Shown in pieces: positions 9,555-17,793 of a DNA stretch of 64,000 nt (within the stretch, counting starts at the first letter, position 1; each line of letters begins with the position of its first letter). This DNA is from Pirellulaceae bacterium (GTDB taxonomy: Bacteria; Planctomycetota; Planctomycetia; Pirellulales; Pirellulaceae), in contig JAHDXO010000023.1 in NCBI GenBank assembly GCA_023382975.1, positions 80,435 through 144,434 on the forward strand. Direction: 5' to 3'. The notes under the pieces were generated by a model that saw nothing but the letters and a program-made list of their open reading frames with translations, had not been told where the DNA came from and did no database searches. The translations under genes were made by a program, and so were the position numbers.

Positions 9555-9574
9555 TACTTGTGTACAATCGGGTC
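9555..9574 (+). promoter_or_regulatory. 20-base element shared by two transcription units (copy 1)
   Basis: TACTTGTGTACAATCGGGTC is found exactly here and at 11090-11109. Here it starts 89 bases before the DUF1559 ATG. It contains TACAAT, a possible -10 hexamer, and the near-palindrome TTGTGTACAA. The preceding bases (CCCATTTCG here, CCCGTTTCG at copy 2) are also similar, so the shared block is about 30 bases. It could be a promoter core or an operator. Confidence 0.5.
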
Positions 9575-9629
9575 TCTAGATGGATCTTGTAAAGCTCTCG
9601 CTTTGCTGTATTTCTACATTTCTTCTGAC

Positions 9630-9635
9630 AAGGAG
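9630..9635 (+). promoter_or_regulatory. Shine-Dalgarno sequence of the DUF1559 gene
   Basis: AAGGAG lies eight bases before the ATG at 9644 and favours that start over the in-frame TTG at 9641. Confidence 0.7.
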
Positions 9636-9643
9636 TTTCTTTG

Positions 9644-10681
9644 ATGGCTTCTACTCTGCTTCATCGCCGCCGTGGCTTTACCCTGGTCGAGTTGCTGGTC
9701 GTGATTGCGATCATTGGCATTTTGGTTGCGTTGTTGCTGCCTGCGATCCAGGCAGCTCGCGAAGCGGCTCGCCGTTCCCAATGCACCAACAACTTGAAGC
9801 AATTGGGTATCGCCTTGCACAACTACCACGACACCTACAAAGCATTTGTTCCCCGAAAGCAGGGCACTTCCGTGAATTCAGGCAGGGCGAGCGGCTACAT
9901 CGGCCTGTTGCCGTTTCTTGAACAGTCGGCCATGTACGAGGCGATCATGGCTGGCGATGCAACGCAACCACCCGGAGGTCCTTCGGCCTGGTCCGGTTGG
10001 GCTCCTTGGAATCAGGCACCCAAGGCAATCATGTGTCCGTCTGACGTTTTCCGCGGAGGAAATCTCGCCGTCTCCGCAAACTACATGTTCAACATGGGCG
10101 ATACCGTGACCAACAACCGCGATGCAACGGCCAACCGCGGTATTTTCGCTTCGCGCGAAGGTGTGGCGATGAGCGACATTCTGGACGGAACCAGCAACAC
10201 GATCATGATGAGCGAACACAATCGGGCGCAATTCGACATCGGTGCTCAGACTCCGGCGCGTATTCGAGACGGAATCGCCACCGGATTTTCCAACCTGGCG
10301 ACCAATCCGGGGCAATGCATAGCAACTGGTGCCGGACTGTTCTACGCGGATCCCTCGATCGTCAAGGGCCGAACCGGGTGGCGTTGGACAGACGGTCAAG
10401 CCGAAAAACTCGGATTCACTACCATCTTGGGACCGAATTCGCCATCATGCATCGATGGTACGAATGCGAACGGGGATGGCCAGAACACAATCATGTCTCC
10501 CAGCAGCAACCATCCAGGCGGCGTAATGGCCGTGTTCGCTGATGGCTCGACCAAGTTCATCACGGACAACATCGACACTGGCAACACCGCGGCCGCCACC
10601 GTGACCTCCGGCCGCAGTCCCTACGGGGTTTGGGGTGCGTTGGGATCGAAGGATGGCGGCGAACCGCTATCCCAATTCTAG
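9644..10681 (+). CDS. DUF1559 family pseudopilin-like protein
   Basis: The 345-residue member of the large planctomycete DUF1559 (SBP_bac_10) family begins with a type IV pilin-like signal, RRRGFTLVELLVVIAIIGIL. A predicted prepilin-peptidase site lies between Gly and Phe (about residues 11/12) and is followed by a hydrophobic helix. Next come the family segments AREAARRSQCTNNLKQLG and ALHNYHDTYKAF, the domain body with SDILDGTSNTIMMSEH, and the C-terminal SNHPGGVMAVFADGSTKF motif. It is probably processed by a type II secretion/type IV pilus-like machine and displayed on the cell envelope. No specific role is known for the family. The start is set by AAGGAG at 9630. Confidence 0.95.
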   Translation: MASTLLHRRRGFTLVELLVVIAIIGILVALLLPAIQAAREAARRSQCTNNLKQLGIALHNYHDTYKAFVPRKQGTSVNSGRASGYIGLLPFLEQSAMYEAIMAGDATQPPGGPSAWSGWAPWNQAPKAIMCPSDVFRGGNLAVSANYMFNMGDTVTNNRDATANRGIFASREGVAMSDILDGTSNTIMMSEHNRAQFDIGAQTPARIRDGIATGFSNLATNPGQCIATGAGLFYADPSIVKGRTGWRWTDGQAEKLGFTTILGPNSPSCIDGTNANGDGQNTIMSPSSNHPGGVMAVFADGSTKFITDNIDTGNTAAATVTSGRSPYGVWGALGSKDGGEPLSQF

Positions 10682-10709
10682 GTCTTCGAGCCGGACCGGA
10701 GCGTTCACC

Positions 10710-10898
10710 ATGGTTTGCTCTCTGGATCGGCGTTTCGGTTGGAGCTGGATGTTGATCGCGCTGGCAGCGACTGTGGGCTGTTGCGGGGGAAAAATCCGGC
10801 AGTTGTTGCCCTTGCAGTTTGCCGACTCGGAGAAGTCCGGGCTGACCGCGTCGGTGAAAGACGGCCAAAATCAGATTCTCCTGGCCCTGGACGAGTAG
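10710..10898 (+). CDS. Small putative exported protein (62 aa), possibly truncated
   Basis: This short ORF follows the DUF1559 gene by 28 bases. The product begins MVCSLDRRFGWSWMLIALAA, a basic stretch followed by a hydrophobic core, then TVGCCGGK. This is a signal peptide with an imperfect lipobox (Cys about residue 24). Small exported proteins often follow DUF1559 genes in planctomycetes, which supports a real gene. It ends at a TAG at 10896-10898. The same frame then stays open from 10899 through 11303, so a nonsense mutation shortening a longer protein is possible. No function is assigned. Confidence 0.4.
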   Translation: MVCSLDRRFGWSWMLIALAATVGCCGGKIRQLLPLQFADSEKSGLTASVKDGQNQILLALDE

Positions 10899-11299
10899 CC
10901 AGCGGCGCGCAAAGTCGAGGTGTCCGCCAACACGCCGCTTGCCGGCGAGTTGGCGGGCGAATCGCGGGTTTTGGCCGGTCGCAAGTCGCATCGCGATGCC
11001 CGTCCAAATATGCGAGTGTCGAGACGCCGTTGGACGGAATATCGCGATCTCAATCGCCAACTTTCCAATCCAATTGGACACCCGTTTCGTACTTGTGTAC
11101 AATCGGGTCGTCATTGCTCATTTGTCGCGTTTCCTGCGACGGAGTTTTCGCTGTCGTCAGTCCACAAGGGTGTTGAAGTGCCTTCGATGATTCTCAGCGG
11201 GCAGCACTCGTCCGTCTCGGTCGAGCGATCTGCCGCCAATTCCATCTTCGACCTGCCAGTCGCTCCCCAACGCAACTCGATTCTCGTTCGGAAGATGCG
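10899..11299 (+). other. 401-base leader region before the exported redox operon
   Basis: It lies between the small ORF and the operon. It contains the second copy of the 20-base element (11090-11109). The frame in phase with the 62-residue ORF continues open (beginning PAARKVEVSANTPLAGEL), but it becomes Arg-rich and runs over the promoter-like element, so I do not call it as a gene. Confidence 0.45.
11090..11109 (+). promoter_or_regulatory. 20-base element shared by two transcription units (copy 2)
   Basis: This is an exact copy of the element at 9555-9574. TTGGAC (11074-11079) lies 18 bases before TACAAT (11098-11103), giving a plausible -35/-10 pair on the plus strand. Transcription would then have a leader of almost 190 bases before the operon's first ATG at 11300. 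Confidence 0.5.
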
Positions 11300-13132
11300 A
11301 TGAATCGTATCGCTCTGTTGATCGTTCTAGCCGTGTCGCCCGTATGGGCCGCGGCGCCGTTGAGCCGTGTCGATTCTCCGCTGCGTGTGGATTTCCCTTT
11401 GCTGGTAACGCAGTTGCCTGTGCCGACGGGCAATGCGCGATCCATTCCAGGCGACGGAGCGCGGATCATACTGGTCGCTCCCGACGGCAGCAGCCGCGTG
11501 TTGACCGAGGGGTTCCACAGTGCCGCCGATCCGGACGTGGGTTTCGACGGAACGAAATTCCTGTTCGCAGGCAAGCGATCGGCGACGGACACTTGGAACA
11601 TTTTCGAGATGTCGATGGGCGATGGCCAAGTACGACAGGTCACGTGCGATGAGGGCAATTGCCGCAGTCCAGTCTACCAATCGACTCTGTACACGCTCGA
11701 TTCGCCCGAGCCTTGGTACCAAGTGTCGTTCGTGAGCGATGCTGCCCAAACACGCAACGACGACGGCAGCGGACCTGCGGTGCATTTGTACTCGTGCAAG
11801 CTGGACGGATCAGTCGTGCGGCGATTGACCTACAACATCTCCAGCGACTTCGATCCCGTCCTGATGGCCGACGGGCGTCTACTATTTTCGAGCTGGCAGC
11901 GCAGCACCTTGGCCCGCGGCCCGCGGGGGCGAATCCGCTTGTTCGGCGTCAATCTGGACGGGACCGATTACGCCTTGTTCGCCGATCCCGCGGGGCCGGC
12001 GATCCATCGCATGCCATGCATCACGCGGTCGGGCTTGTTGGTATTCATCGCGGCCGATCAAATCCTCTGGGACGGGGCGGGGTCATTGGCAAGTGTCAGC
12101 TACCGGCGCCCGCTGCGTTCGTTTCGCATGTTGAGCGAACCGGGGGATGGTCTGTTTCACAGCCCTTCACCGTTGCCGGACGGCGCAGTCGTGGTTGCCC
12201 GGCGTCCGGCCGATGGCACAGAGACTCATGCGGTGGGCCGCTTCGACCCAGCCACCGGCCAGTGGCAAGCCGTATTCGACGATCCGAATTGGCATGACAT
12301 TCAGCCGCGCAGCGTCTGCCGTCGCGAACCGGCTGACGGTCGTTCGAGCGTCGTGAACGAGGAAAAGCCGAACGGCAAGCTGTATTGTCTGAACGTCTAC
12401 GAATCCGACTTCGCAGGTTCCGATTGGCTGCCGCCAAGCAGTGTGAAGCGAGTGCGGGTGATGGAAGGGATTCCGGCGGCGTTCGAAACGGCGGACGGGG
12501 CCAGTCCCAAGGCATCTGCCGAAAACAAGCGGCCGTTGGTGCCGCGGCGGATCTTGGGCGAGGCCGACGTGTCGGAGGACGGGTCGTTCCACGTCGAGGT
12601 GCCGGCCAATACGCCGCTGGAATTGCAGACGCTGGACGCCGACGGCATGGCGTTGCGCACTTGCGGTTGGATCTGGGTCAAGAACCACGAAAACCGCGGT
12701 TGCATCGGCTGTCACGAAGACGGTGAACTGTCGCCGGACAATCGCTTTGCCGATGCGCTGTCACTGGCGGCAGTGCCGCTTGCACCGCCCGAGTCCCAAC
12801 GGCGGACCGTGGACTTCCGGCGCGATTTGGGTCCGATCATTCAAACCAAGTGCGTGCCGTGCCACGGGGAAATCGCTGGAGCAGTCGGACAAGCGGAACC
12901 CCGTCTGGACGGGAATCTTCAGGTGCTGGCCCGGTACGTTCAACCCGGTCAGGCGCGCACCAGCCCCTTGATCTGGCACATCTTCGGTCGCAACACTTCA
13001 CGCCCCTGGGACGGGGCGGCGACCGAGAAGCCGTTCAAGCCGATTCCCTCCGGATCATGCGAACCGTTGTCGAGCCAGCAGCGGCGGATGTTTGTCGAGT
13101 GGATCGATCTGGGTGCGTCAGGACTGGAATAG
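11300..13132 (+). CDS. HZS-alpha-like TolB-propeller protein with two CxxCH heme motifs
   Basis: The 610-residue exported protein is first in a five-gene operon. It has a signal peptide (MNRIALLIVLAVSPVWAAA), then a TolB/WD40-like propeller over about residues 35-340 (blades with DPVLMADGRLLFSSW, HSPSPLPDGAVVV). A segment resembling the middle domain of hydrazine synthase alpha follows (GSFHVEVPANTPLELQTLDA, GWIWVKNHENRGCIGCHED). CIGCH is at residues 468-472 and CVPCH at 518-522, the latter beginning a cytochrome c-like tail (RRDLGPIIQTKCVPCHG). The likely role is extracytoplasmic electron transfer. Similarity to hydrazine synthase is domain-level only; beta and gamma partners are absent, so anammox is not implied. 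The next gene starts 19 bases downstream. Confidence 0.82.
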   Translation: MNRIALLIVLAVSPVWAAAPLSRVDSPLRVDFPLLVTQLPVPTGNARSIPGDGARIILVAPDGSSRVLTEGFHSAADPDVGFDGTKFLFAGKRSATDTWNIFEMSMGDGQVRQVTCDEGNCRSPVYQSTLYTLDSPEPWYQVSFVSDAAQTRNDDGSGPAVHLYSCKLDGSVVRRLTYNISSDFDPVLMADGRLLFSSWQRSTLARGPRGRIRLFGVNLDGTDYALFADPAGPAIHRMPCITRSGLLVFIAADQILWDGAGSLASVSYRRPLRSFRMLSEPGDGLFHSPSPLPDGAVVVARRPADGTETHAVGRFDPATGQWQAVFDDPNWHDIQPRSVCRREPADGRSSVVNEEKPNGKLYCLNVYESDFAGSDWLPPSSVKRVRVMEGIPAAFETADGASPKASAENKRPLVPRRILGEADVSEDGSFHVEVPANTPLELQTLDADGMALRTCGWIWVKNHENRGCIGCHEDGELSPDNRFADALSLAAVPLAPPESQRRTVDFRRDLGPIIQTKCVPCHGEIAGAVGQAEPRLDGNLQVLARYVQPGQARTSPLIWHIFGRNTSRPWDGAATEKPFKPIPSGSCEPLSSQQRRMFVEWIDLGASGLE

Positions 13133-13151
13133 GGAGTCGTCAGAGGGAAAG

Positions 13152-14888
13152 ATGAGAATCGAGGTAAAGCGTATGCGACCACGACAACGTCGCCGAATTC
13201 GTGTGAATTCGGAAATCGGAATTCTCACGAATTCCGCCACAGGGGCTGCGTTGTTCTCGGCTGCAATCCTGTCGTGGGTCGTCATCGGGCTTGCCTTGTC
13301 CGCGGCGTGTCACGCAGCGGAACCGGCCTTGCCCGTATTTACCGACGTGACCGAGCAGGCAGGGCTGAATGCAAAGCACGGTTTCGGGGACGATCAACTG
13401 AGCAACATCGTCGAAGGCACGGGCGCGGGGGCGGCGTTCTTCGATTACGACGGCGATGGCTGGATGGACGTCTATCTGCCCAACGGTGCATGGCTGCCGG
13501 ACGTGAGCGACAATCGCAGTCGCCAGAACCGCGGCCGATTGAAGAACCGCTTGTTCCGAAACAACCGCGACGGCACCTTTACCGACATGACGGACCAGGC
13601 CGGTGTGGGCGACACCGGCTTCAGCTTCGGCTGCTCGGCGGCGGATTTCGACGGCGACGGGCACATCGACCTCTACGTGCTGAACTACGGACCGAACGTT
13701 CTGTACCGCAACAACGGAGACGGAACGTTCACGGATGTGTCGAAGGCTTCGGGATTGGACAATCCTCGCTGGAGTCTGGCGGCGCCCTGGTTCGACTTCG
13801 ACGGCGATGGTCGGCTGGACGTGTACGTCGTGAACTACCTGGCATACGATGCGGGCAAGTTCCGGTCCTTTTACGCGGCTTCCGGGTATCCCGGACCGCT
13901 CAGCTACAGCGGCCAACCGGACGCGCTGTACCGCAACAACGGCGACGGCACCTTCACCGAGGTGACGAAGGAGGCCGGAGTGTTCAACCCGGACGGACGC
14001 GGGATGAGTGCGGCGGTCGGGGATCTGAACAACGACGGGCTGCTTGACATCTACGTCACCAACGATGCCATGGAAAACTATTTCTATCGCAACGCCGGGG
14101 GCGGCAAGTTCGTCGAGGAGGCGCTGATCACGGGCTTGGCCTTCGGAGAGGGAGGGCAGGGCGTCTCGTCGATGGGACCGGTGATGGGCGACGTGGACCG
14201 TAACGGACTGCTCGACATCTTCATCCCCGACATGAACTACGGCTGCCTGATGATGAACCTGAACCGCGGCCAGTTCTTCCAGGACCGCACCGCACAAGCG
14301 CGGATCGCCGTGGTCTGCGGCCAGTACACGGGCTGGGGCGGTTTGCTGACCGACTACGACAACGACGGTTTCCTGGATCTGTTCATTGCCAATGGAAACG
14401 CGCACTTCGAGTACACGCAGGCGGACGTCCTGCTGCGCAACGACGGCACCGGGCACTTCGTGGATGTTGCGGGCCAGTCGGGCGAGTATTTCCGGCAGAA
14501 ATACGTCGGCCGCGGCGCGACGTGTGGCGATTTCGACAACGACGGCGACCTGGATCTGCTGATCGTCAACTTGAACGACCGGCCGCGTTTGCTGCGCAAT
14601 GACGGGGGCAACGCCCGCAGTTGGCTGAAGGTGGTGGCCAAGTTACCCAACGGCCGCAGCGATGCGATCGGGGCGCGGATTACCGTCCAGACAGGCAACC
14701 TCGTGCAAGTTCATGATCTGATCCCTGCCACCGGCTACCTGTCGCAGGTCGATCCGCGTCCACACTTCGGCCTTGGCGGCGCTCAGCGGGTCGATTCGGT
14801 GTACATTCGCTGGCCCGACGGCAGCATGGCGATTTTGGAAGACGTGGCCGCGAACCAGATTCTGACGGTGGTCCAACGTGCGAAATAG
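13152..14888 (+). CDS. CRTAC1 family protein (VCBS/FG-GAP repeats + ASPIC/UnbV)
   Basis: The 578-residue exported protein is second in the operon. After a long N-terminus with hydrophobic core (ALFSAAILSWVVIGLALSA) comes an integrin-like propeller. It has repeated Ca-binding-type loops DYDGDGWMD, DFDGDGHID, DFDGDGRLD, DLNNDGLLD, DVDRNGLLD, DYDNDGFLD and DFDNDGDLD, spaced by YRNNGDGTFT segments. The C-terminus is an ASPIC/UnbV domain (GARITVQTGN, FGLGGAQRVDSVYIRWPDG). A surface or periplasmic binding role is expected. The ATG at 13152 is preceded by GGGAAAG. Codons about 14-29 lie inside the dispersed repeat at 13192-13238, so the signal-peptide region is unusually long; a TTG near 13251 is a weaker alternative. 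It overlaps the next gene by 11 bases. Confidence 0.85.
   Translation: MRIEVKRMRPRQRRRIRVNSEIGILTNSATGAALFSAAILSWVVIGLALSAACHAAEPALPVFTDVTEQAGLNAKHGFGDDQLSNIVEGTGAGAAFFDYDGDGWMDVYLPNGAWLPDVSDNRSRQNRGRLKNRLFRNNRDGTFTDMTDQAGVGDTGFSFGCSAADFDGDGHIDLYVLNYGPNVLYRNNGDGTFTDVSKASGLDNPRWSLAAPWFDFDGDGRLDVYVVNYLAYDAGKFRSFYAASGYPGPLSYSGQPDALYRNNGDGTFTEVTKEAGVFNPDGRGMSAAVGDLNNDGLLDIYVTNDAMENYFYRNAGGGKFVEEALITGLAFGEGGQGVSSMGPVMGDVDRNGLLDIFIPDMNYGCLMMNLNRGQFFQDRTAQARIAVVCGQYTGWGGLLTDYDNDGFLDLFIANGNAHFEYTQADVLLRNDGTGHFVDVAGQSGEYFRQKYVGRGATCGDFDNDGDLDLLIVNLNDRPRLLRNDGGNARSWLKVVAKLPNGRSDAIGARITVQTGNLVQVHDLIPATGYLSQVDPRPHFGLGGAQRVDSVYIRWPDGSMAILEDVAANQILTVVQRAK
13192..13238. repeat. GAATTC-rich inverted repeat, copy inside a coding sequence
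   Basis: Two arms related to GCCGAATTCGTGAGAATTCGG face each other within 47 bases, with four GAATTC hexamers. The same unit occurs intergenically at 41760-41818, and one arm at 34101-34121. Here it is translated in frame in the N-terminus of the CRTAC1 gene. Confidence 0.75.
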
Positions 14889-17772
14889 ACATCAACGCAA
14901 CAATAGGTATGCTCTCCCCGCGACACCCGTGTTGTTCGCATGGCTGATGGTCGGGGGCTTGGCGTCGCCATTGCTGGCGGGATATCCCACGGAAAAGCAT
15001 CCGTACTTCGTGGGCAACCAGCAGTGTGCCCAATGCCACGCCGGCGCAGGCATGGGACATCAGCAGAGCCTGTGGTGGCTGTCGAAACACGCCAAGGCGT
15101 ACACTTCGTTGTCGACGCCCGAGGCGAAGAAGATCGCGCGGTTGAGCGGCGTGCCCGTCGAACCGCAACAGTCGCCGATCTGTCTGGGCTGCCACTCGAC
15201 CAGTGCCGAAGCGGAGAACTGGGAACGTGAGGATACGTTCCAACTGCAACATGGCGTGCAGTGCGAGAAATGCCACGGGGCGGGCAGCGAGTACATGGAC
15301 GAGGCGGTGATGATGGACCGCGAAGCCTCGCTGGCAGCCGGGTTGGCGATTCCCACCAAGGAAGACTGCCGCGCGTGCCATCTGAGCAAAGGCTCGCACG
15401 ACGCCGTGCTCGGGCCATCGAAATTCGACATCGACAAAGCTTGGGAGGCAATCGCACATCCCGCGCCAGATGACTGGAGTTATCCCGAAACAGTCCCGTT
15501 GCCCGAACCTGCCGATCCGACGCAACCGAGCCACACGGGCTCGCTCGCCTGCGGCCAGTGCCACGGCGGCCCGGAGAGCGGCTACCAGTACAGCCGGTGG
15601 TTGCGCAGCCCTCACGCCAACGCCTACGCGACGCTGGCTACCAGCAAAGCGCGCGAGATCGCCCGGCAGTCCGGAATCGATGGCGATCCGATGGGCGCCG
15701 CGGCGTGCTTGAAATGCCACACCACCGCGTACCACGACCCGGCCGGCGGTGTGGAAGCCGGTTACGCTCTGTTCGAAGGCGTCGGTTGCGAGGCGTGCCA
15801 CGGCGCCGGCAGCGGCTACTCGCCCGAACCCGTGATGCGGAACAAGCAAGCTGCGATGCTGGCCGGACTGAAGACCGTCACGCGCGACACGTGCCTGGAT
15901 TGCCACGCCAACGCACACGGTAAGCCGTTCGACGTCGAGGCCGCGTGGCAGCAGATCCTGCACCCGACCAAGCTTCCGCCGCCGCCCGAGGAAACGCGAT
16001 ACAAGACGCCCCAGAACATGGCATTCCATCCCGATGGCCGCGAACTGTACGTGACGTGCGAGGCTGCCGACTCGGTGGCCGTGATCGACGTTGCCCGGCA
16101 AATCAAGATCGCCGAAATCCCCGTCGGGGGCCAGCCGAACGATGTCACGTTCCATCCCGGCGGTCGATGGGCCTATGTCAGCAACCGCCTGGACGACACG
16201 GTGTCGGTGATCGAAGTGGCGAGTCGCAGGGCCATCGCGACCATCCCCGTCGGCGACGAACCGCACGGCGTGTTGACCGACCGCGATGGACGGCTGCTGT
16301 ACGTGCTGAATACTTCGACCGACAGCATCTCGGTCATCGACACCCAGTCGCTGAACGAGGTCAAACGGTTGGAGGCCTGCCGCAATCCGTGGGCGTTGTC
16401 GCTGTCGCCCGACGGCTCGCAGATCCTGGTGACCAATGCACTGTCGCGTTTCGTCCCATTTCGCCAGCCCCCGTTGTCCGAGGTGACCGTCATCGACACT
16501 CGGCGCGCGGTCGTCGAGGACCGCTGGCAGGTTCCCGAAGCGAACTTGATGATGGGTGTCGATTGGCATCCGAGCGGCGAGTACGGCCTGATCACCATGA
16601 ACCGGACCAAGAACCTGGTTCCGATGACTCGCCTGCTGCAGGGCTGGACAATCACTAACGGCCTGGGTGTCGTGTGGCGGGACGGCCGCGTCGATCAAGT
16701 GCTGCTGGACGAACCGACGATGGCCTTTCCCGACCCGACAGGCATCGCCATCACGCCCGACGGGAACCTGGCGCTGGTGACCAGTTCCGCATCCAACCGC
16801 GTCGCTGTGGTGGATCTGCAGCGGATGATTGGCATGATCCGAGGAGCGACGGACGAGCAGCGCAAACGCATCCTGCCGAACCACTTGGGCAAGGCAACCG
16901 AGTTCGTCGTCAAGCACATCCAGACACCGCACAGTCCTCGCGGCGTGCGGATCGCGCCCGACGGTCGAACCGCGTGGGTGGCCAATGCCCTGGACGATTC
17001 GCTGACCGTTATCGACCTGCAGCGGTTGGACGTCGCCAGCCGGATCGATCTAGGCGGGCCGCGGGAGATCACTCAAGCCCGTTACGGGGAACGCCTGTTC
17101 CACAGTGCGAACATCACCTTCCAGCGCCAGTTCTCCTGCAACAGTTGCCATCCGGACGGCCACGTCGACGGCCTGACCTACGATATCGAGGCGGACGGGA
17201 TCGGCGTCAATCCGGTCGACAACCGGACGCTCCGCGGCATCCTGGATACGGCGCCGTTCAAGTGGGAAGGCACGAACCCCAGCCTGTCGCGACAATGCGG
17301 GGCCCGGCTGGCGGTATTCTTCACCCGCATCCAGCCGTTCAATCCGACGGAGTTGGCCGCGGTGGATCACTACATCTGCACCATTCCGCGTCCGCCCAAC
17401 CGCTACCGGCCGCTGGGGACGGAATTGACCGAGGCGCAACGGCGCGGACGGCTGATGTTCGAACGGACCCAGACGAATGACGGGCGAGTGATTCCGAAAC
17501 AGGACCGCTGCGTCACCTGTCACTTCCCGCCGCTGTACACCGATCGCTTGCAGCACGACATCGGCACCCGGATGCGGTTGGATACGCACGCGGTGTTCGA
17601 CACGCCGCATTTGAACAACATTTATGACTCGGCACCCTATCTGCACAACGGCATCGCCGAGACGCTGGAAGAGATTTGGACCAAGTACAATCCGGACGAC
17701 CGACACGGCGTCACCAACGACATGACCAAGGACCAGTTGAACGATCTGATCGAGTATCTCAAGACGCTATGA
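14878..17772 (+). CDS. Decaheme-type cytochrome c with YVTN beta-propeller
   Basis: The 964-residue exported protein is third in the operon. It has ten CxxCH motifs, at residues 50, 102, 129, 164, 225, 277, 304, 339, 754 and 878. The first eight form two cytochrome c554-like four-heme modules whose motifs repeat with an exact offset of 175. Residues about 375-730 are a YVTN/NHL-like propeller (HPDGRELYVTCEAADSVAV, HPGGRWAYVSNRLDDTVSV). The C-terminus is a MauG/di-heme peroxidase-like domain (FSCNSCHPDGHVDG, DRCVTCHFPP, DTPHLNNIYDSAPYLHNG) ending DLIEYLKTL. GTG at 14878 overlaps the preceding stop, suggesting coupling; the signal sequence core is VLFAWLMVGGLASPLLAG. It likely transfers electrons outside the cytoplasm; partner and substrate are unknown. 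Confidence 0.9.
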   Translation: MRNRHQRNNRYALPATPVLFAWLMVGGLASPLLAGYPTEKHPYFVGNQQCAQCHAGAGMGHQQSLWWLSKHAKAYTSLSTPEAKKIARLSGVPVEPQQSPICLGCHSTSAEAENWEREDTFQLQHGVQCEKCHGAGSEYMDEAVMMDREASLAAGLAIPTKEDCRACHLSKGSHDAVLGPSKFDIDKAWEAIAHPAPDDWSYPETVPLPEPADPTQPSHTGSLACGQCHGGPESGYQYSRWLRSPHANAYATLATSKAREIARQSGIDGDPMGAAACLKCHTTAYHDPAGGVEAGYALFEGVGCEACHGAGSGYSPEPVMRNKQAAMLAGLKTVTRDTCLDCHANAHGKPFDVEAAWQQILHPTKLPPPPEETRYKTPQNMAFHPDGRELYVTCEAADSVAVIDVARQIKIAEIPVGGQPNDVTFHPGGRWAYVSNRLDDTVSVIEVASRRAIATIPVGDEPHGVLTDRDGRLLYVLNTSTDSISVIDTQSLNEVKRLEACRNPWALSLSPDGSQILVTNALSRFVPFRQPPLSEVTVIDTRRAVVEDRWQVPEANLMMGVDWHPSGEYGLITMNRTKNLVPMTRLLQGWTITNGLGVVWRDGRVDQVLLDEPTMAFPDPTGIAITPDGNLALVTSSASNRVAVVDLQRMIGMIRGATDEQRKRILPNHLGKATEFVVKHIQTPHSPRGVRIAPDGRTAWVANALDDSLTVIDLQRLDVASRIDLGGPREITQARYGERLFHSANITFQRQFSCNSCHPDGHVDGLTYDIEADGIGVNPVDNRTLRGILDTAPFKWEGTNPSLSRQCGARLAVFFTRIQPFNPTELAAVDHYICTIPRPPNRYRPLGTELTEAQRRGRLMFERTQTNDGRVIPKQDRCVTCHFPPLYTDRLQHDIGTRMRLDTHAVFDTPHLNNIYDSAPYLHNGIAETLEEIWTKYNPDDRHGVTNDMTKDQLNDLIEYLKTL

Positions 17773-17793
17773 TTTTCGCGAAGGAACCATCGC

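Larger units (their letters stand above)
9234..9643. promoter_or_regulatory. Divergent intergenic region, exporter operon / DUF1559 gene
   Basis: These 410 bases separate the divergently transcribed exporter operon and the DUF1559 gene, so promoters for both should lie here. The only distinctive element is the repeated 20-mer at 9555-9574. No small gene is supported; the long plus-strand frame that crosses it is antisense to the adaptor gene. Confidence 0.5.

Noticed and set aside
8055..9644. 529-codon plus-strand frame antisense to the adaptor gene
   Set aside because: It is opposite a clear HlyD-type protein; its product has no domain or credible start.
14680..16932. 750-codon open frame antisense to the multiheme gene
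   Set aside because: It lies opposite a gene with ten CxxCH motifs and has no recognisable product.
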